Positions 1-9,477 of a stretch of DNA of 64,000 nucleotides are shown here, piece after piece. Where the stretch lies: assembly GCF_900100715.1 (NCBI RefSeq), contig NZ_FNCA01000012.1, forward strand, positions 1 through 64,000. The letters run 5' to 3'. The position numbers were made by a program, and so were the translations under genes. The DNA is from Methanolobus vulcani (lineage in GTDB: Archaea; Halobacteriota; Methanosarcinia; Methanosarcinales; Methanosarcinaceae). The first letter of the stretch is position 1; the number at the start of each line of letters is the position of its first letter. Below the pieces are notes generated by a model. It did no database searches, was not told where the DNA came from, and worked only from the letters and a program-made list of their open reading frames with translations.

Positions 1-54
1 CTTTGTCCAGGCGAAATCTGATATGTGTGTGTTGAGTATACACGGTTATTTCGA

Positions 55-69
55 TAAAGTTTATATACA
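55..69 (+). promoter_or_regulatory. TATA-type promoter of the tRNA-Cys/5S unit
   Basis: An AAGTTTATATACAA sequence lies about 27-40 bases before the first base of tRNA-Cys, the normal spacing between an archaeal TATA box and the transcription start. It suggests that the tRNA and 5S genes are transcribed from their own promoter. No end of a 23S gene is seen in the first 55 bases. Confidence 0.6.
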
Positions 70-95
70 ATGGTTCCATCCATGTATCGCTCATT

Positions 96-167
96 GCCAA
101 GATGGCGGAGCGGCTACGCAATCGCCTGCAGAGCGATTCCATTCCGGTTCGAATCCGGATCTTGGCT
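96..167 (+). tRNA. tRNA-Cys (anticodon GCA)
   Basis: A 72-nt cloverleaf is readable by eye. The acceptor arms are GCCAAGA and TCTTGGC with a U discriminator base, which is the cysteine identity base. The anticodon loop CTGCAGA contains GCA, and the T arm has GGTTCGAATCC. No intron is present and CCA is not encoded. It is followed about 20 bases later by 5S rRNA and is probably co-transcribed with it. Confidence 0.95.
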
Positions 168-187
168 TTAACTTTATCTTTCATCGT

Positions 188-321
188 GAGTGAGTTTGGC
201 GGCCATAGCGGCGGGGTAATTCCTGTACCCATCCCGAACACAGAAGATAAGCCCGCCAGCGTTCCTTACTGTACTGAAGTATGAGAGTCTTCGGGAAATA
301 CGGATCGCTGCCAACTCACTC
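188..321 (+). rRNA. rrf: 5S ribosomal RNA
   Basis: The segment holds the conserved 5S core (GGCGGCCATAGCGGCGGGG, CCCATCCCGAACACAGAAG and TAAGCCCGCCAGCG) and a closing helix in which GTGAGTGAGTT pairs with AACTCACTCAC. The exact mature ends are uncertain by a few bases because the outer helix is longer than usual and may be partly a processing stem. It sits just downstream of tRNA-Cys with no 16S or 23S in view, so it may be a detached 5S copy or the end of an operon that starts outside the window. Confidence 0.93.
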
Positions 322-633
322 ACAATTAATCCTGCTTTTCTATTAACAATATTTTTATTCTACAAACAGTAACAACTTTAAACTTTTGGTTTTTCTGATA
401 ATTTTATTAGAAATTTTAATCATTAAATCGATATACAATTGGTTTTGTATGTATACGATTCTTCTCTTAAATAATCTTTCAATGAGCCCAGCCGATTTTA
501 TTATGGGGTATTATATTATATGTATTATATACTCAAAAGCACCTTTATAACATAAAGTCAGTACAAGAATTGTTTCTCTCTTGTTCAAAAATGGGGCTCA
601 ACAGCCCTCATTTTCTTTTTTGAAAAACTGTGT
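322..633. other. Intergenic region, AT-rich
   Basis: No coding potential seen. It contains T-rich sequence just after 5S (probable end of that transcript), an imperfect inverted repeat near 427-459 (ATCGATATACAA against TTGTATGTATACGAT), TATA-like AT stretches around 505-540, and the hairpin terminator at 587-621. Confidence 0.5.
587..621. terminator. Bidirectional hairpin terminator
   Basis: AAAATGGGGCT pairs with AGCCCTCATTTT (one bulged base) around a short CAAC loop. T-rich sequence follows on the plus strand and a T run follows on the minus strand. It lies just past the end of the minus-strand NSS transporter gene. Confidence 0.55.
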
Positions 634-2013
634 TTATTTGAACAGATTTATCCATCCCTGTACGAGTATTACAAGGATCACCAATGGAAGCACATATCTT
701 GCGTAATACTTAGACCATTCTGGTATTTTCTTTCCAATTCCCGTGTTTGCTTCAGTAAGGAAATTATCCCATCCCCAGCCCCTTTTCAAGGCACAGAACA
801 ATACTATTGAAATCGCACCAATTGGCAGAATGTTATAGCTAAAAATAAAATCTTCAAGATCAAGAATTCCACTTCCCGGTCCAAATGGTTGAATACTGCT
901 CAACGGGCCAAAGCTCAGTGCACATGGGAGTGAAAGAACAAATATTCCGATCCCATCGACAAGTGCAGCCTTTTTACGGCTCCATCCCCATTCATCCATT
1001 GTAAATGCCATTATATTCTCAAAAATTGCAATAACAGTTGACATTGCAGCAGATGAAAGAAAAACAAAGAACAGAAATCCCCACATTATTCCCCATTTCA
1101 TATTATTGAAAATATTAGGGAGCGTGACGAAAAGAAGCTCAGGCCCCGATCCGGCATCCACTCCAAAAGCAAATGCTGCAGGGAAAATAACAAGACCTGC
1201 AAGCAGTGCAATCGAAGTATCAAGAACAACAACATTCATGGCTTCTCCAGACAAAGCTCTTTCTTTTCCAATATAGCTGCCAAAAATAGCCATTCCTCCG
1301 GCACCAGTGCTTAATGTAAAAAATGCCTGTCCCATTGCAGCATAAACTGCATCCCGGTTTATCAGGCTAAAATCAGGTTTCAGATAAAAGAGAATACCAG
1401 CAGATGCTCCTTCAAGACTTACAGATTTAAAGACTAGGATTATTAATATGACAAACATCCCTGCCATAAGTCTTTTACTGATCTTCTCCGCACCGTTCTG
1501 AAGTCCTCTGGAACAAACCCAGAATCCAGAGATTACAACAATTCCCATCCAGAATACTATTTCCTTTGGGTTGCTAAGGAAATTTCCAAAGAAATCACCA
1601 ACTTCCTGTGGGCTAAGTCCGTTAAAACTTCCAGTGATTGAATAATATATGTATGCAATTCCCCATCCTGCAACTGTTGTATAGAACATAACAAGAATTA
1701 TATTTCCAACAATTCCCATGTACCCAAAAAGATGCCATTTAGTTCCAGAAGGTTCAAGTTTTCTCATGGCTCCTGCAATATTAAGTTTTCCTGCTCTTCC
1801 AATGGAATACTCCATGAGAAGTATTGGAAATCCAAGCAGTAGAAGAAATGCAAGATAAATAACTACAAAGGCCGCTCCTCCATATTTACCTGTTATATAT
1901 GGAAAGCGCCAGATATTTCCAAGTCCAATGGCACATCCTGCTGATATCAGAAGGAATCCCAGTCTGCTGGCAAGTTGTTCTCTTTCATCATTTTTGTTTT
2001 TGTCATATTGCAT
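634..2013 (-). CDS. Sodium:neurotransmitter symporter (NSS/SNF) family transporter
   Basis: A 459-residue polytopic membrane protein with the NSS signature near its N terminus: SRLGFLLISAGCAIGLGN followed by IWRFPY and a GG motif. About 11-12 hydrophobic segments are visible, as expected for the LeuT fold. Family members couple Na+ influx to uptake of amino acids or other small organic solutes; the substrate cannot be told from sequence. I start it at the ATG at 2013 (MQYDKNKNDER), because upstream in-frame codons lack a ribosome site and the cytosolic head then has normal length. It diverges from the flavoprotein gene at 2142, the two sharing a short AT-rich promoter region. Confidence 0.9.
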   Translation of the reverse strand: MQYDKNKNDEREQLASRLGFLLISAGCAIGLGNIWRFPYITGKYGGAAFVVIYLAFLLLLGFPILLMEYSIGRAGKLNIAGAMRKLEPSGTKWHLFGYMGIVGNIILVMFYTTVAGWGIAYIYYSITGSFNGLSPQEVGDFFGNFLSNPKEIVFWMGIVVISGFWVCSRGLQNGAEKISKRLMAGMFVILIILVFKSVSLEGASAGILFYLKPDFSLINRDAVYAAMGQAFFTLSTGAGGMAIFGSYIGKERALSGEAMNVVVLDTSIALLAGLVIFPAAFAFGVDAGSGPELLFVTLPNIFNNMKWGIMWGFLFFVFLSSAAMSTVIAIFENIMAFTMDEWGWSRKKAALVDGIGIFVLSLPCALSFGPLSSIQPFGPGSGILDLEDFIFSYNILPIGAISIVLFCALKRGWGWDNFLTEANTGIGKKIPEWSKYYARYVLPLVILVILVQGWINLFK

Positions 2014-2141
2014 AGCTTCTCTGTCTATTATGTTTGCATATATAATATATTTATACAACGGTTTTGACAGACAAAAATCTATCAGAAATAATTATACGGG
2101 TAAAGGTCAATGTTTACAGGATATCGTATGTGGGGAATTTA

Positions 2142-3575
2142 ATGAAAGAATATGATCTGATTGTAATTGGCTCTGGTTCAGGTATGAATTATGTAAATGC
2201 AATGCTTGATGCAGATCCTGAAATGAAAGTTGCCTTGATAGACAAAGACGAACCAGGAGGAATATGTCTTACAAGAGGCTGCATCCCTTCAAAGATGCTT
2301 CTCTATCCTGCAGAACTTGTAAGAAACATTGAAAAAGCAGAGAATTTTGGTATCAAAGCTTCAATCGCGGATATTGATTTTAAAGCTGTAATGGATAGGA
2401 TGCGCTCTACAATATCTTCAGACATCGAAGACATAAAACATAGCTATACACATATTCCTCGTCTGGATTTCTATAACGAGGCTGCAGAGTTCGTTTCACC
2501 CTACACCATGAAAGTAGGTGATGAAACCATCAACTCCAAAATGATTTTCCTGTGTACAGGCTCAAAACCGGCAATTCCACCGGTAAAAGGACTTGATGAT
2601 GTGGAATATCTCACAAGTGACGATGTCTTGAGACTAACAGAGCTCCCGGAAAGCCTTGCCATAATCGGTGGAGGGTACATTGCAGCGGAATATGGTCATT
2701 TCTTCTCAGCCATGGGTTCAAAGGTTACTATAATTGGAAGAAATGCAAGGATAATACCTGAAGAAGAACCAGAAGTTTCCACCCTTGCAAAGAAAATGAT
2801 GTCAGAGTATATGGACATTCTTACCAATTGTGAGGTTGTGGAAGTAAAAAACTCACCTGAAGGTAAGCTTGTGATTGCAAAAGACCGCAAAACCGGTGAA
2901 GAAAAAGAAGTTGTTGCTTCTGTAATACTTGTGGCAACAGGCAGGGCTCCGAATACCGATATTCTCAAACCAGAACTTGGGGGCGTCGAAACTGATAAAC
3001 ATGGCTGGATAAAGGTAAATGAACATCTTGAAACATCACAACCCAACGTATGGGCTTTTGGTGACGCGAACGGAAAGTATCTTTTCAAGCATGTTGCAAA
3101 TCATGAATCAACTGTTGTCTACTACAATGCTGCTCTGAAAAAGAAAGCAAAGGTAGACTATCATGCCGTGCCTTACGCTGTCTTCTCTCATCCTGAGATC
3201 GCAGGGGTTGGCATGACCGAGAAGCAGGCCATCGAAGACTACGGAGAAGACAAGATAATTCTAGGTTACTATCGCTTTCAGGATACTGCAAAAGGAATAG
3301 CCATGTCGCTTACCGATGAGTTTGTTAAGATAATTCTAGATAATGATACTCAGAAGATTCTCGGTGCTCATATCATAGGTCCTGATGCGTCGGTTCTTAT
3401 TCACGAGATAATTCCTGTTATGTACACCGAAGAACAGGCTGCCGGTCCTATTATGTACTCAATGGATATTCATCCGTCACTTAGTGAAGTCATCAAAAGA
3501 GCATTCTATTCAAGAATCCCACTCAATGAATACCATATGATAATGCAGGCTTATGGATTGGAAGAAACAGAGTAA
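2142..3575 (+). CDS. Dihydrolipoamide dehydrogenase-like pyridine nucleotide-disulfide oxidoreductase
   Basis: A 477-residue flavoprotein disulfide reductase. Visible motifs are the FAD-binding start (DLIVIGSGSG), a redox-active disulfide with CLTRGCIPSK in place of the classic CLNVGCIPSK, an NAD(P)-binding site (AIIGGGYIAAEYG), the second FAD motif (VWAFGDANGKY) and the C-terminal dimer segment with HPSLSEV, where the catalytic base His sits. The start at 2142 follows a GGGG ribosome site. No 2-oxoacid dehydrogenase or lipoate gene is adjacent, so it is an orphan Lpd-like enzyme; the true disulfide substrate (lipoamide, a thiol or a mercuric-type substrate) is unknown. Confidence 0.85.
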   Translation: MKEYDLIVIGSGSGMNYVNAMLDADPEMKVALIDKDEPGGICLTRGCIPSKMLLYPAELVRNIEKAENFGIKASIADIDFKAVMDRMRSTISSDIEDIKHSYTHIPRLDFYNEAAEFVSPYTMKVGDETINSKMIFLCTGSKPAIPPVKGLDDVEYLTSDDVLRLTELPESLAIIGGGYIAAEYGHFFSAMGSKVTIIGRNARIIPEEEPEVSTLAKKMMSEYMDILTNCEVVEVKNSPEGKLVIAKDRKTGEEKEVVASVILVATGRAPNTDILKPELGGVETDKHGWIKVNEHLETSQPNVWAFGDANGKYLFKHVANHESTVVYYNAALKKKAKVDYHAVPYAVFSHPEIAGVGMTEKQAIEDYGEDKIILGYYRFQDTAKGIAMSLTDEFVKIILDNDTQKILGAHIIGPDASVLIHEIIPVMYTEEQAAGPIMYSMDIHPSLSEVIKRAFYSRIPLNEYHMIMQAYGLEETE

Positions 3576-3601
3576 TTAATAATATCTAAAAAAGGAAATA
3601 T

Positions 3602-3621
3602 GAGAGAACTTTAGTTCTCTC
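3602..3621. terminator. Hairpin overlapping the opuAC stop codon
   Basis: GAGAGAACT and AGTTCTCTC form a perfect 9-bp stem with a TT loop. The stop codon of the minus-strand opuAC gene (3611-3613) lies at the centre. It sits between two convergent genes and may serve as a transcription end signal for both. Confidence 0.5.
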
Positions 3622-4519
3622 CTAACCATTCGTTGACTTTATCCGGGTTTGCATCTACCCATTTCTGAGCAGCTTCTTCCTCAGGTACACCATCTGCAAG
3701 ATCAGACATTACAGACTGGATATCATCGTGAGTCCAGTGGAATCTGCTAATTATTCCGTAAAGTTCAGGGTCATCTTCTGCGAGTCCTTTTCTTGCGAGT
3801 GTTTCTACATGGTCAGCCTGTCCATAAACACCATTTGGATCATCAAGGTATTTCAGGTCAAAGCTGTTAAATGCCCAGTGAGGTGACCAGAGAGTTACAA
3901 CAACCCATTTCCCATCTTCTATTGAGTTCTTAAGTTCAGCTGTCATTCCTGCACTGCTGCTTGCAACAAGTTCGTAATCAAGGCTATAGTTCTCAATTGC
4001 AGTTTCGGTTGTTGACATGATGCCTGCTCCCGGATCAATACCAATGATCTCACCATTGAACTGATCCTTATGAGCATTTAGTTCATCAATAGAATCAATT
4101 GTCACATATGTTGGAACAACAAGACCGATGCGGCAGTCTTCAAGATTCACTGCAACACTATCGATTTCATTTCCATACTGTTCCCAGTAATTCTTCTGGG
4201 TCTGTGGAAGCCATGCGGAAGTTGTAAAATCGAACTGACTGTCTGCAAGTCCCTGATAGAGTGCACCTGCGTCAACAGCAATTATATCAACATTATAACC
4301 TGCTTTTTCAAGAACAAGTTTCATAACATTAGTACTGGCAATCTCCCCATCCCAGAGAACATAACCAATTGTTGCTTCTTTTGTAACCGGGGTTGTTTCT
4401 TGTACTGTTCCATTGTTCGTATTGTCTGCATTAGTAGTGTTCTGGCCAGCACATCCGCTTACAATGACAAGCATTGCAAGCATCAGTATGACTGTAATTA
4501 TTTTTGTTTGCTTTTTCAT
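3611..4519 (-). CDS. opuAC: Glycine betaine/proline betaine ABC transporter substrate-binding lipoprotein
   Basis: A 302-residue exported protein with a lipoprotein signal (MKKQTKII, hydrophobic stretch, then a VSGCAG lipobox with Cys at about residue 23) and an OpuAC/ProX-type fold. Aromatic residues suited to an aromatic cage for quaternary ammonium groups are present (AWLPQTQKNYW, LWSPHWAF, RFHWTHDD). It delivers the osmolyte to the OpuAB permease. It is the last gene of the three-gene operon AA-AB-AC, about 60 bases after opuAB. Osmotic control is typical of this family, but no operator can be recognised here. Confidence 0.92.
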   Translation of the reverse strand: MKKQTKIITVILMLAMLVIVSGCAGQNTTNADNTNNGTVQETTPVTKEATIGYVLWDGEIASTNVMKLVLEKAGYNVDIIAVDAGALYQGLADSQFDFTTSAWLPQTQKNYWEQYGNEIDSVAVNLEDCRIGLVVPTYVTIDSIDELNAHKDQFNGEIIGIDPGAGIMSTTETAIENYSLDYELVASSSAGMTAELKNSIEDGKWVVVTLWSPHWAFNSFDLKYLDDPNGVYGQADHVETLARKGLAEDDPELYGIISRFHWTHDDIQSVMSDLADGVPEEEAAQKWVDANPDKVNEWLGEN

Positions 4520-4582
4520 ATTATCACAACGTTAATTAAAGGTATAAAGGCCACTTGGGGCCCTTATTTCTGTTTTGTACTG

Positions 4583-5416
4583 TTACTTTTTAGGCGTGAG
4601 ACTTTGTGTCAGCCTGTCAAGTATAATGGCAATTATCACAATTCCAAGACCTGCTTCGAATCCCTGCCCAATGTTTACTCTCTGGATTCCTACAAGAACC
4701 TGGTAACCAAGTCCTCTTGCACCGATCATAGCTGCGATAACAACCATTGATAGTGAAAGCATGATACACTGGTTTACACCCGCCATAATTGTAGGTAGAG
4801 CAACGGGAAGTTCAACTTTGAAGAGCTTTTGTATTGAAGTTGTTCCAAAAGCAGTTGCAACTTCTTCTAGTTCTACAGGAACCTGGCGGATACCCAGATT
4901 TGTCAGGCGAATTGCAGGTGGCATTGCAAACACGATTGTTGCCACAAGACCGGGAACATTTCCAAGTCCAAAGAAGATAACTGCAGGTATCAGGTAAACA
5001 AAAGAAGGCATTGTCTGCATGAAATCCAGTATCGGTTTGACAATATGGAAAATCGTTTCATTCTTTGCAGCTATGATTCCTGTTGGAATAGCAATTAACA
5101 AAGCCACAAGGGCCGACGATAATACAAGGGCAATGGTTTCCATGGAAAGTGTCCACAATCCCATGCTATCAATTAGTAATAACCCGAATGCGCTTCCAAT
5201 TGCAAGTTTGATATTTTTCCTGGAAATGAGGTAAATAAGAATTGTAGCCACAATGATGAATGCAAAAGGTGGTAAAAATAACAAAGCATCCTTAAAACTG
5301 GATATTAAGATGTCGATGATATTACTGAAAATATCCATCAAAAAACCGAATTTGTCATTCAGCCAGTAAACTCCTGATTCTACAGTTTCCCCTATGGGAA
5401 GGTCAGGTAAGATCAT
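4583..5416 (-). CDS. opuAB: Glycine betaine ABC transporter permease
   Basis: A 277-residue membrane protein of the binding-protein-dependent permease family, with five to six membrane segments and the cytoplasmic EAA-type loop (around [20 protein letters not shown]), which docks to the ATPase. The start at 5416 is chosen because GGAGG lies nine bases upstream; the ATG at 5425 abuts GGAGG directly. The gene overlaps the end of opuAA by 14 bases, which implies translational coupling. It forms the membrane channel for betaine uptake together with the products at 3611 and 5403. Confidence 0.92.
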   Translation of the reverse strand: MILPDLPIGETVESGVYWLNDKFGFLMDIFSNIIDILISSFKDALLFLPPFAFIIVATILIYLISRKNIKLAIGSAFGLLLIDSMGLWTLSMETIALVLSSALVALLIAIPTGIIAAKNETIFHIVKPILDFMQTMPSFVYLIPAVIFFGLGNVPGLVATIVFAMPPAIRLTNLGIRQVPVELEEVATAFGTTSIQKLFKVELPVALPTIMAGVNQCIMLSLSMVVIAAMIGARGLGYQVLVGIQRVNIGQGFEAGLGIVIIAIILDRLTQSLTPKK

Positions 5417-6611
5417 TCTGATCATCCTCCGTGATCGCCAGAGCACCAAGTATGCTGCCTCTGACAATTACTCCTATGAGTTTGTTGTTTTCATTAATTA
5501 CCGCAAGCGGACTGGAAGAGTCTGACATTACAGGAATGATTTCCTTGATAGGTACGTCAGGTTTCACAGACAGAATATCTGTAACTAAAACATCTTGTAT
5601 TGTTTTTTTGTCTTTCACTGCCGCAACGGCATCATCTATGAAGAGTATCCCCTTGACGGTCTTTTCAGGATCAACCACAAATATCGAGGATATTCCGTGT
5701 TTCTTCATAAGCTGAAGTGCAACTTTAAGTCCTGAGTTGATAGAAACAACAGGTTCAGGTCTTTTCATCACATTTTCAGCAGTAAGTATTTTAGTCCTGT
5801 CAACTCCGGCAACGAATTCTGAAACGTAATCATCTGCTGGGTCAGTAAGTATCTCCTCTGCAGTACCTATCTGGGCGATGATACCATCCTTCATGATGGC
5901 GATACGGTCACCGAGTTTCAGTGCTTCGTCAAGATCGTGTGAAACAAAGACAATGGTTTTTTTCATCTTATCCTGAAGTGCAAGTAGCTCATCCTGCATC
6001 TCTGATCTGATAAGAGGGTCAAGCGCACTGAATGCTTCATCCATAAGCAGGACATCAGGGTCAGTAGCAAGTGCCCTTGCAAGTCCTACTCTCTGTTGCA
6101 TTCCTCCGCTTAACTGTGATGTTTTACTTGATTCATAACCTTTAAGCCCGACTTTAGCGATTGCTTCTTCAGCTTTTGCATACCTTTCTTCTTTTGAAAC
6201 TCCCTGTATCTCAAGACCAAAAGCCACGTTGTCGATAACAGTTCGGTGAGGCAGGAGTGCGAATCCCTGGAATACCATACTTAGCTTTTTTCTCCTGGTT
6301 TCCCGGAGTTCCTTATCGTCCATGGTGGCAATATCGTCACCATCGATCAGAATGTGTCCGTCACTTGGCTCAATCAGACGGTTAAGGCAGCGTAAAAGAG
6401 TTGATTTTCCTGAGCCAGAAAGTCCCATAAGCACAAAAGTTTCTCCTTCATAAACATCAAAACTGACATTGTACAGACCAACCGTCTGTTTTGTCCTTTC
6501 GAATATTTCCTGTTTAGAGACGCCTTGCTCTACTAATGAGATTGCTTTTTGAGGGTGTTTGCCAAAGATCTTGACAAGATTACGAATTTCTATTTTCTTT
6601 TTTCTATGAAT
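5403..6611 (-). CDS. opuAA: Glycine betaine ABC transporter ATPase with CBS domains, apparent ATT start
   Basis: About 402 residues: an N-terminal OpuAA/ProV-specific region ([17 protein letters not shown]... [13 protein letters not shown]), Walker A (GLSGSGKST), ABC signature ([10 protein letters not shown]), Walker B ([12 protein letters not shown]), H-loop (FVSHDLDEA) and two CBS motifs near the C terminus, which sense ionic strength in this family. The reading frame stays open back to a TGA at about 6621-6623, with no ATG, GTG or TTG before Walker A. A GAGGT ribosome site at 6618-6622 is followed six bases later by ATT at 6609-6611, so ATT is the best start. Starting at the first GTG or ATG (6434 or 6428) would remove most of the N-terminal beta sheet. 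First gene of the opu operon. Confidence 0.85.
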   Translation of the reverse strand: MHRKKKIEIRNLVKIFGKHPQKAISLVEQGVSKQEIFERTKQTVGLYNVSFDVYEGETFVLMGLSGSGKSTLLRCLNRLIEPSDGHILIDGDDIATMDDKELRETRRKKLSMVFQGFALLPHRTVIDNVAFGLEIQGVSKEERYAKAEEAIAKVGLKGYESSKTSQLSGGMQQRVGLARALATDPDVLLMDEAFSALDPLIRSEMQDELLALQDKMKKTIVFVSHDLDEALKLGDRIAIMKDGIIAQIGTAEEILTDPADDYVSEFVAGVDRTKILTAENVMKRPEPVVSINSGLKVALQLMKKHGISSIFVVDPEKTVKGILFIDDAVAAVKDKKTIQDVLVTDILSVKPDVPIKEIIPVMSDSSSPLAVINENNKLIGVIVRGSILGALAITEDDQNDLT

Positions 6612-6631
6612 TGTAATACCTCAATTTGAAT

Positions 6632-6690
6632 TACGATCATTTGAATTAGTTGCCTATATTTTTGACTTGACAACCCTATATTAATGTATC
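6632..6690 (-). promoter_or_regulatory. Probable promoter of the opu operon
   Basis: On the minus strand, AAAAATATAGG (6653-6663) lies about 22 bases upstream of a start region that leaves a leader of roughly 20 bases before the ATT codon, including the GAGGT site. A second TATA-like sequence (ATTAATATAGGG) is found at 6674-6685. The assignment rests on spacing and base composition only. Confidence 0.4.
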
Positions 6691-6847
6691 GTTTAATTTT
6701 TGTCTAAATAAGTTCTATTATGTTTGATTTTGCCAAAATAAGCTCAAAAACTAATTTTCTGTGTATTATTATAATAGTAGCGCAGAGGGACTATATTCAT
6801 TTATATATAATTCTTATTTGCTTGAATAAAAGACATTATCACAAAAG

Positions 6848-6869
6848 AAAAGGGATAATATCCCTTTTT
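6848..6869. terminator. Hairpin with T run downstream of alkaline phosphatase
   Basis: AAAAGGGAT and ATCCCTTTT pair around an AAT loop. T runs follow on both strands. It lies about 30 bases after the stop of the minus-strand alkaline phosphatase gene, so it is a likely transcription end. Confidence 0.6.
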
Positions 6870-6898
6870 GGTAAAGAAATCAGATAAATTCTGATATT

Positions 6899-8461
6899 TT
6901 ATCTTTTGAATTTGCCGTTAATTAACCACTTGTTGTTCTTACTCTTTAAGATATCGACAGCTTCCTGTGGAATGAATACTTTTCCGTTTCCATCGTCTGC
7001 TTTTGGAGCATATACTACAACACCATTGAGTTCGATCTCATCTCCACTGCCAATGGTCATAATATCCTTGTTTACAGGAAGTTCGGCCACCTTGTCCTCG
7101 TATGTGATTACAAGTACGGGGTTCTTTGCATCTGTTGTATCAAGTTCCCACATTCCCGGGAATGCTTCTTCTACATCTACAAAGAGCTTGTCACTTACGT
7201 CATCAAGGACAAACCCAAACTCATCAGCTACATATGTTGCAAGTTCTGTGTTGTCGAAAAGACCTATTGGCCTGTCAGGACCGTATGACCAGAGAGGTAC
7301 ATCTCCACCGGTGTGTCCGCCTGTTGTCCATCCAATCTCATTGTCGCTGTCTTCTGCTACAAGTGGGTCAATGAGTTCTTCAACTGTGAGGTCTGTGTAG
7401 GATGTTTCTCTGTTTCCGATTGTCATTCCACCTGTGTTGTGATCAGGGAAAACAATTACCAGAGTATGTCCGTCCTCTTCTGCGAAGTCAACAGCTGCTT
7501 TTACAGCTTCATCAAATGCAAGGAAATCAGTTACCATGTATACAGGATCATTTGCGTGTCCTGCCCAGTCAACCTGACTTCCTTCTACCATAAGGAAGAA
7601 ACCATCCTGGTCTTCTGAAAGAAGATCAATAGCTTTTGTGGTCATTTCTGCAATTGTTGGTTTTTCATCCACGCGGCTCATTTCTGGAGACATAGCTGCT
7701 CCTGCAAACATTCCCCATACTTTTCCGTATTCAAGTTTTTCAAGTTCGCTTGATGTTGTAATGAACTGGTAGTTTCTGCTTTGAAGGACATCAATTAAGT
7801 TTTCTCCGTCACCACGGGCTTCATAGAGGTAGTCTTCTCCACCGGCAAGTACTACGTCAACATCCTCGTAGACCATCTGCTCAATAATGTCATCATAAGA
7901 CTTTCTTGAATCGACGTGTGAAGCAAAAGCTGCAGGTGTAGCATGTGGAATCTCTGAGGTTGCAACAAGGCCTGTTGCCTTTCCTTCAAGTTTCGCACCT
8001 TCAAGAACAGTTGCAAGTGGTACATATTGTTCAGCCACTTCAGATTCATCGATTGTGCTGAGAAGTGTGTCATATTCTGGACCTACACTGAGGAATCCGT
8101 TAGATGTCTTATAACCAGTTGAAAAAGCAGTTGCAGCAGATGCAGAGTCAGTAATTATTGAATCTGCCATGTATGTCTTGACCATTCCAGAAACCATGCT
8201 GTCAAGCTGAAGGTCTTCGCCACTGTACCAGCGAGCAAGTGTCTGGACACTCTGGTCACATCCGTCAGGTACCATTACAATAATGTTTTTGATCTTCTTT
8301 TCTGAATTCTGGTTAGAATTGTACTGGCCTGAGTTTTTGTAATCATCATCATAGTTCCAGTTGTTGTCATTGTTCTTGCCAGCCACAGCAGAAGCTGCAC
8401 TTCCAAGAACGAGCATGCATATAACAAATAACGCAAATAGTATATTGTGTCTCTTATCCAT
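6899..8461 (-). CDS. phoA: Secreted alkaline phosphatase
   Basis: A 520-residue exported protein with a signal peptide (MDKRHNIL, hydrophobic core, then a SAASAVAG cleavage region). It belongs to the alkaline phosphatase superfamily: metal ligands in VPDGCD, the nucleophile serine in TDSASAAT, and conserved EGSQVDWAGHAND, FPDHNTGGM and GGHTGGDVPLW motifs that hold the two zinc sites. It hydrolyses phosphate monoesters outside the membrane, probably to scavenge phosphate. The ATG at 8461 is preferred because GGTGA lies four bases upstream. The C-terminal 80 residues after the catalytic domain look like a small beta-rich domain. It is monocistronic with hairpins at 6848 and about 6880. A TATA-like AGTATATAGC is present around 8574-8583 on the minus strand. 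Confidence 0.93.
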   Translation of the reverse strand: MDKRHNILFALFVICMLVLGSAASAVAGKNNDNNWNYDDDYKNSGQYNSNQNSEKKIKNIIVMVPDGCDQSVQTLARWYSGEDLQLDSMVSGMVKTYMADSIITDSASAATAFSTGYKTSNGFLSVGPEYDTLLSTIDESEVAEQYVPLATVLEGAKLEGKATGLVATSEIPHATPAAFASHVDSRKSYDDIIEQMVYEDVDVVLAGGEDYLYEARGDGENLIDVLQSRNYQFITTSSELEKLEYGKVWGMFAGAAMSPEMSRVDEKPTIAEMTTKAIDLLSEDQDGFFLMVEGSQVDWAGHANDPVYMVTDFLAFDEAVKAAVDFAEEDGHTLVIVFPDHNTGGMTIGNRETSYTDLTVEELIDPLVAEDSDNEIGWTTGGHTGGDVPLWSYGPDRPIGLFDNTELATYVADEFGFVLDDVSDKLFVDVEEAFPGMWELDTTDAKNPVLVITYEDKVAELPVNKDIMTIGSGDEIELNGVVVYAPKADDGNGKVFIPQEAVDILKSKNNKWLINGKFKR

Positions 8462-8688
8462 CAAATCACCAACCTCTTTTGAGGTTCACTGGCTTGTTTT
8501 TGGTGTAGGGACATTTGAACTTTCTACCAATAGATTATGTAGCTGAATTTTTTATTTTCTTTATTAGTAGTGCTATATACTACGTTGATAATAAAATAGT
8601 TCCGTTAGAACTCAAAAATCTATATAGTTCTATAACTGCGTAGCATGTTTTTTTAAGATCAAAGAAATAATAACATGAAAAAGAAACT

Positions 8689-8705
8689 GAAAAGCTAGGC
8701 TTTTC
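8689..8705. terminator. Small hairpin overlapping the cofE stop codon
   Basis: GAAAAGC and GCTTTTC flank a TAG loop. The cofE stop codon (8695-8697) is inside the hairpin. It is weak, but the same arrangement recurs at several gene ends in this window. Confidence 0.35.
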
Positions 8706-9477
8706 TTATATTACTGTAATACATGCATTCTTCCCTGCTGAAAAGTGGCATGTCAATATCATCATCAACTACCTGGGCAGGTGACCCTCTTACAAGTACA
8801 GCAGGTACACTTTCCCCGGCTTCTCCCATAAGAAGCTGAGCAGCAGAAACAAGATTATCAGCAACTGCTTTGCGGGTGATTGTCATCTCTTTTCCAAAGA
8901 GGTCAAAAGTTCCCCTTGCATCCTCAACAGGAACCATTCCGGAAGTTCCAAGTGCAATTCCAACACACCCAAGTCTCAGAGGCTGTGTACGGCTGTCACC
9001 GACGATAACTCCAATGTTGCGTTTGCAACGTTCTTTGATCTCTCTTCTGATCCTGCCAGCACTTTTCTGTGCATTTTCAGGAAGAAGAACTACATATCCT
9101 TCAGGTGCATTGGAAGCATCAATACCGGCATTAGGAGCAAGTGTTCCTTTGGTAATGGTAAGTGCAGCTCCCGGAACGCCTCCGAATATCTCATCGCATT
9201 CCTGAAGTATCAGTTCCATTTCCCTGACATCAAGCTGGTATTTTTCAGCAAGCTCTTCTGCTTTTTCTCCGGGAATAATATCATCAAGGCGCACAAGCCG
9301 TCCTTCGGCTGTTGCAACTGGTGATTCGGCAATGATGAGAATGTCATTATCCTTAAAAATCAATCCTTGCTTTTCAAGTGAATCAATGATCTTCTCTGCA
9401 ATGTTGTCTCCGGGTTTAATTAGCGGAGTTTTTATCCCAAACATTTGCAGGGATGGGAAAGATGGCTCATCTGGCAT
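8695..9477 (-). CDS. cofE: Coenzyme F420-0:L-glutamate ligase
   Basis: A 260-residue CofE family enzyme that adds glutamate residues to F420-0 using GTP, the last step of F420 tail assembly. Recognisable blocks include FGIKTPLIKPGDN at the N terminus, DILIIAESPVATAEGR, RNIGVIVGDSRTQPLRLG, with the metal-binding acidic/serine region, and GTSGMVPVEDARGTFDLFG. The start at 9477 (MPDEPSF) overlaps the thiC stop by one base (TAATG), which indicates translational coupling. F420 is the main hydride carrier of methanogens, consistent with the host. It is the last gene of metF-thiC-cofE. Confidence 0.93.
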   Translation of the reverse strand: MPDEPSFPSLQMFGIKTPLIKPGDNIAEKIIDSLEKQGLIFKDNDILIIAESPVATAEGRLVRLDDIIPGEKAEELAEKYQLDVREMELILQECDEIFGGVPGAALTITKGTLAPNAGIDASNAPEGYVVLLPENAQKSAGRIRREIKERCKRNIGVIVGDSRTQPLRLGCVGIALGTSGMVPVEDARGTFDLFGKEMTITRKAVADNLVSAAQLLMGEAGESVPAVLVRGSPAQVVDDDIDMPLFSREECMYYSNIRKA

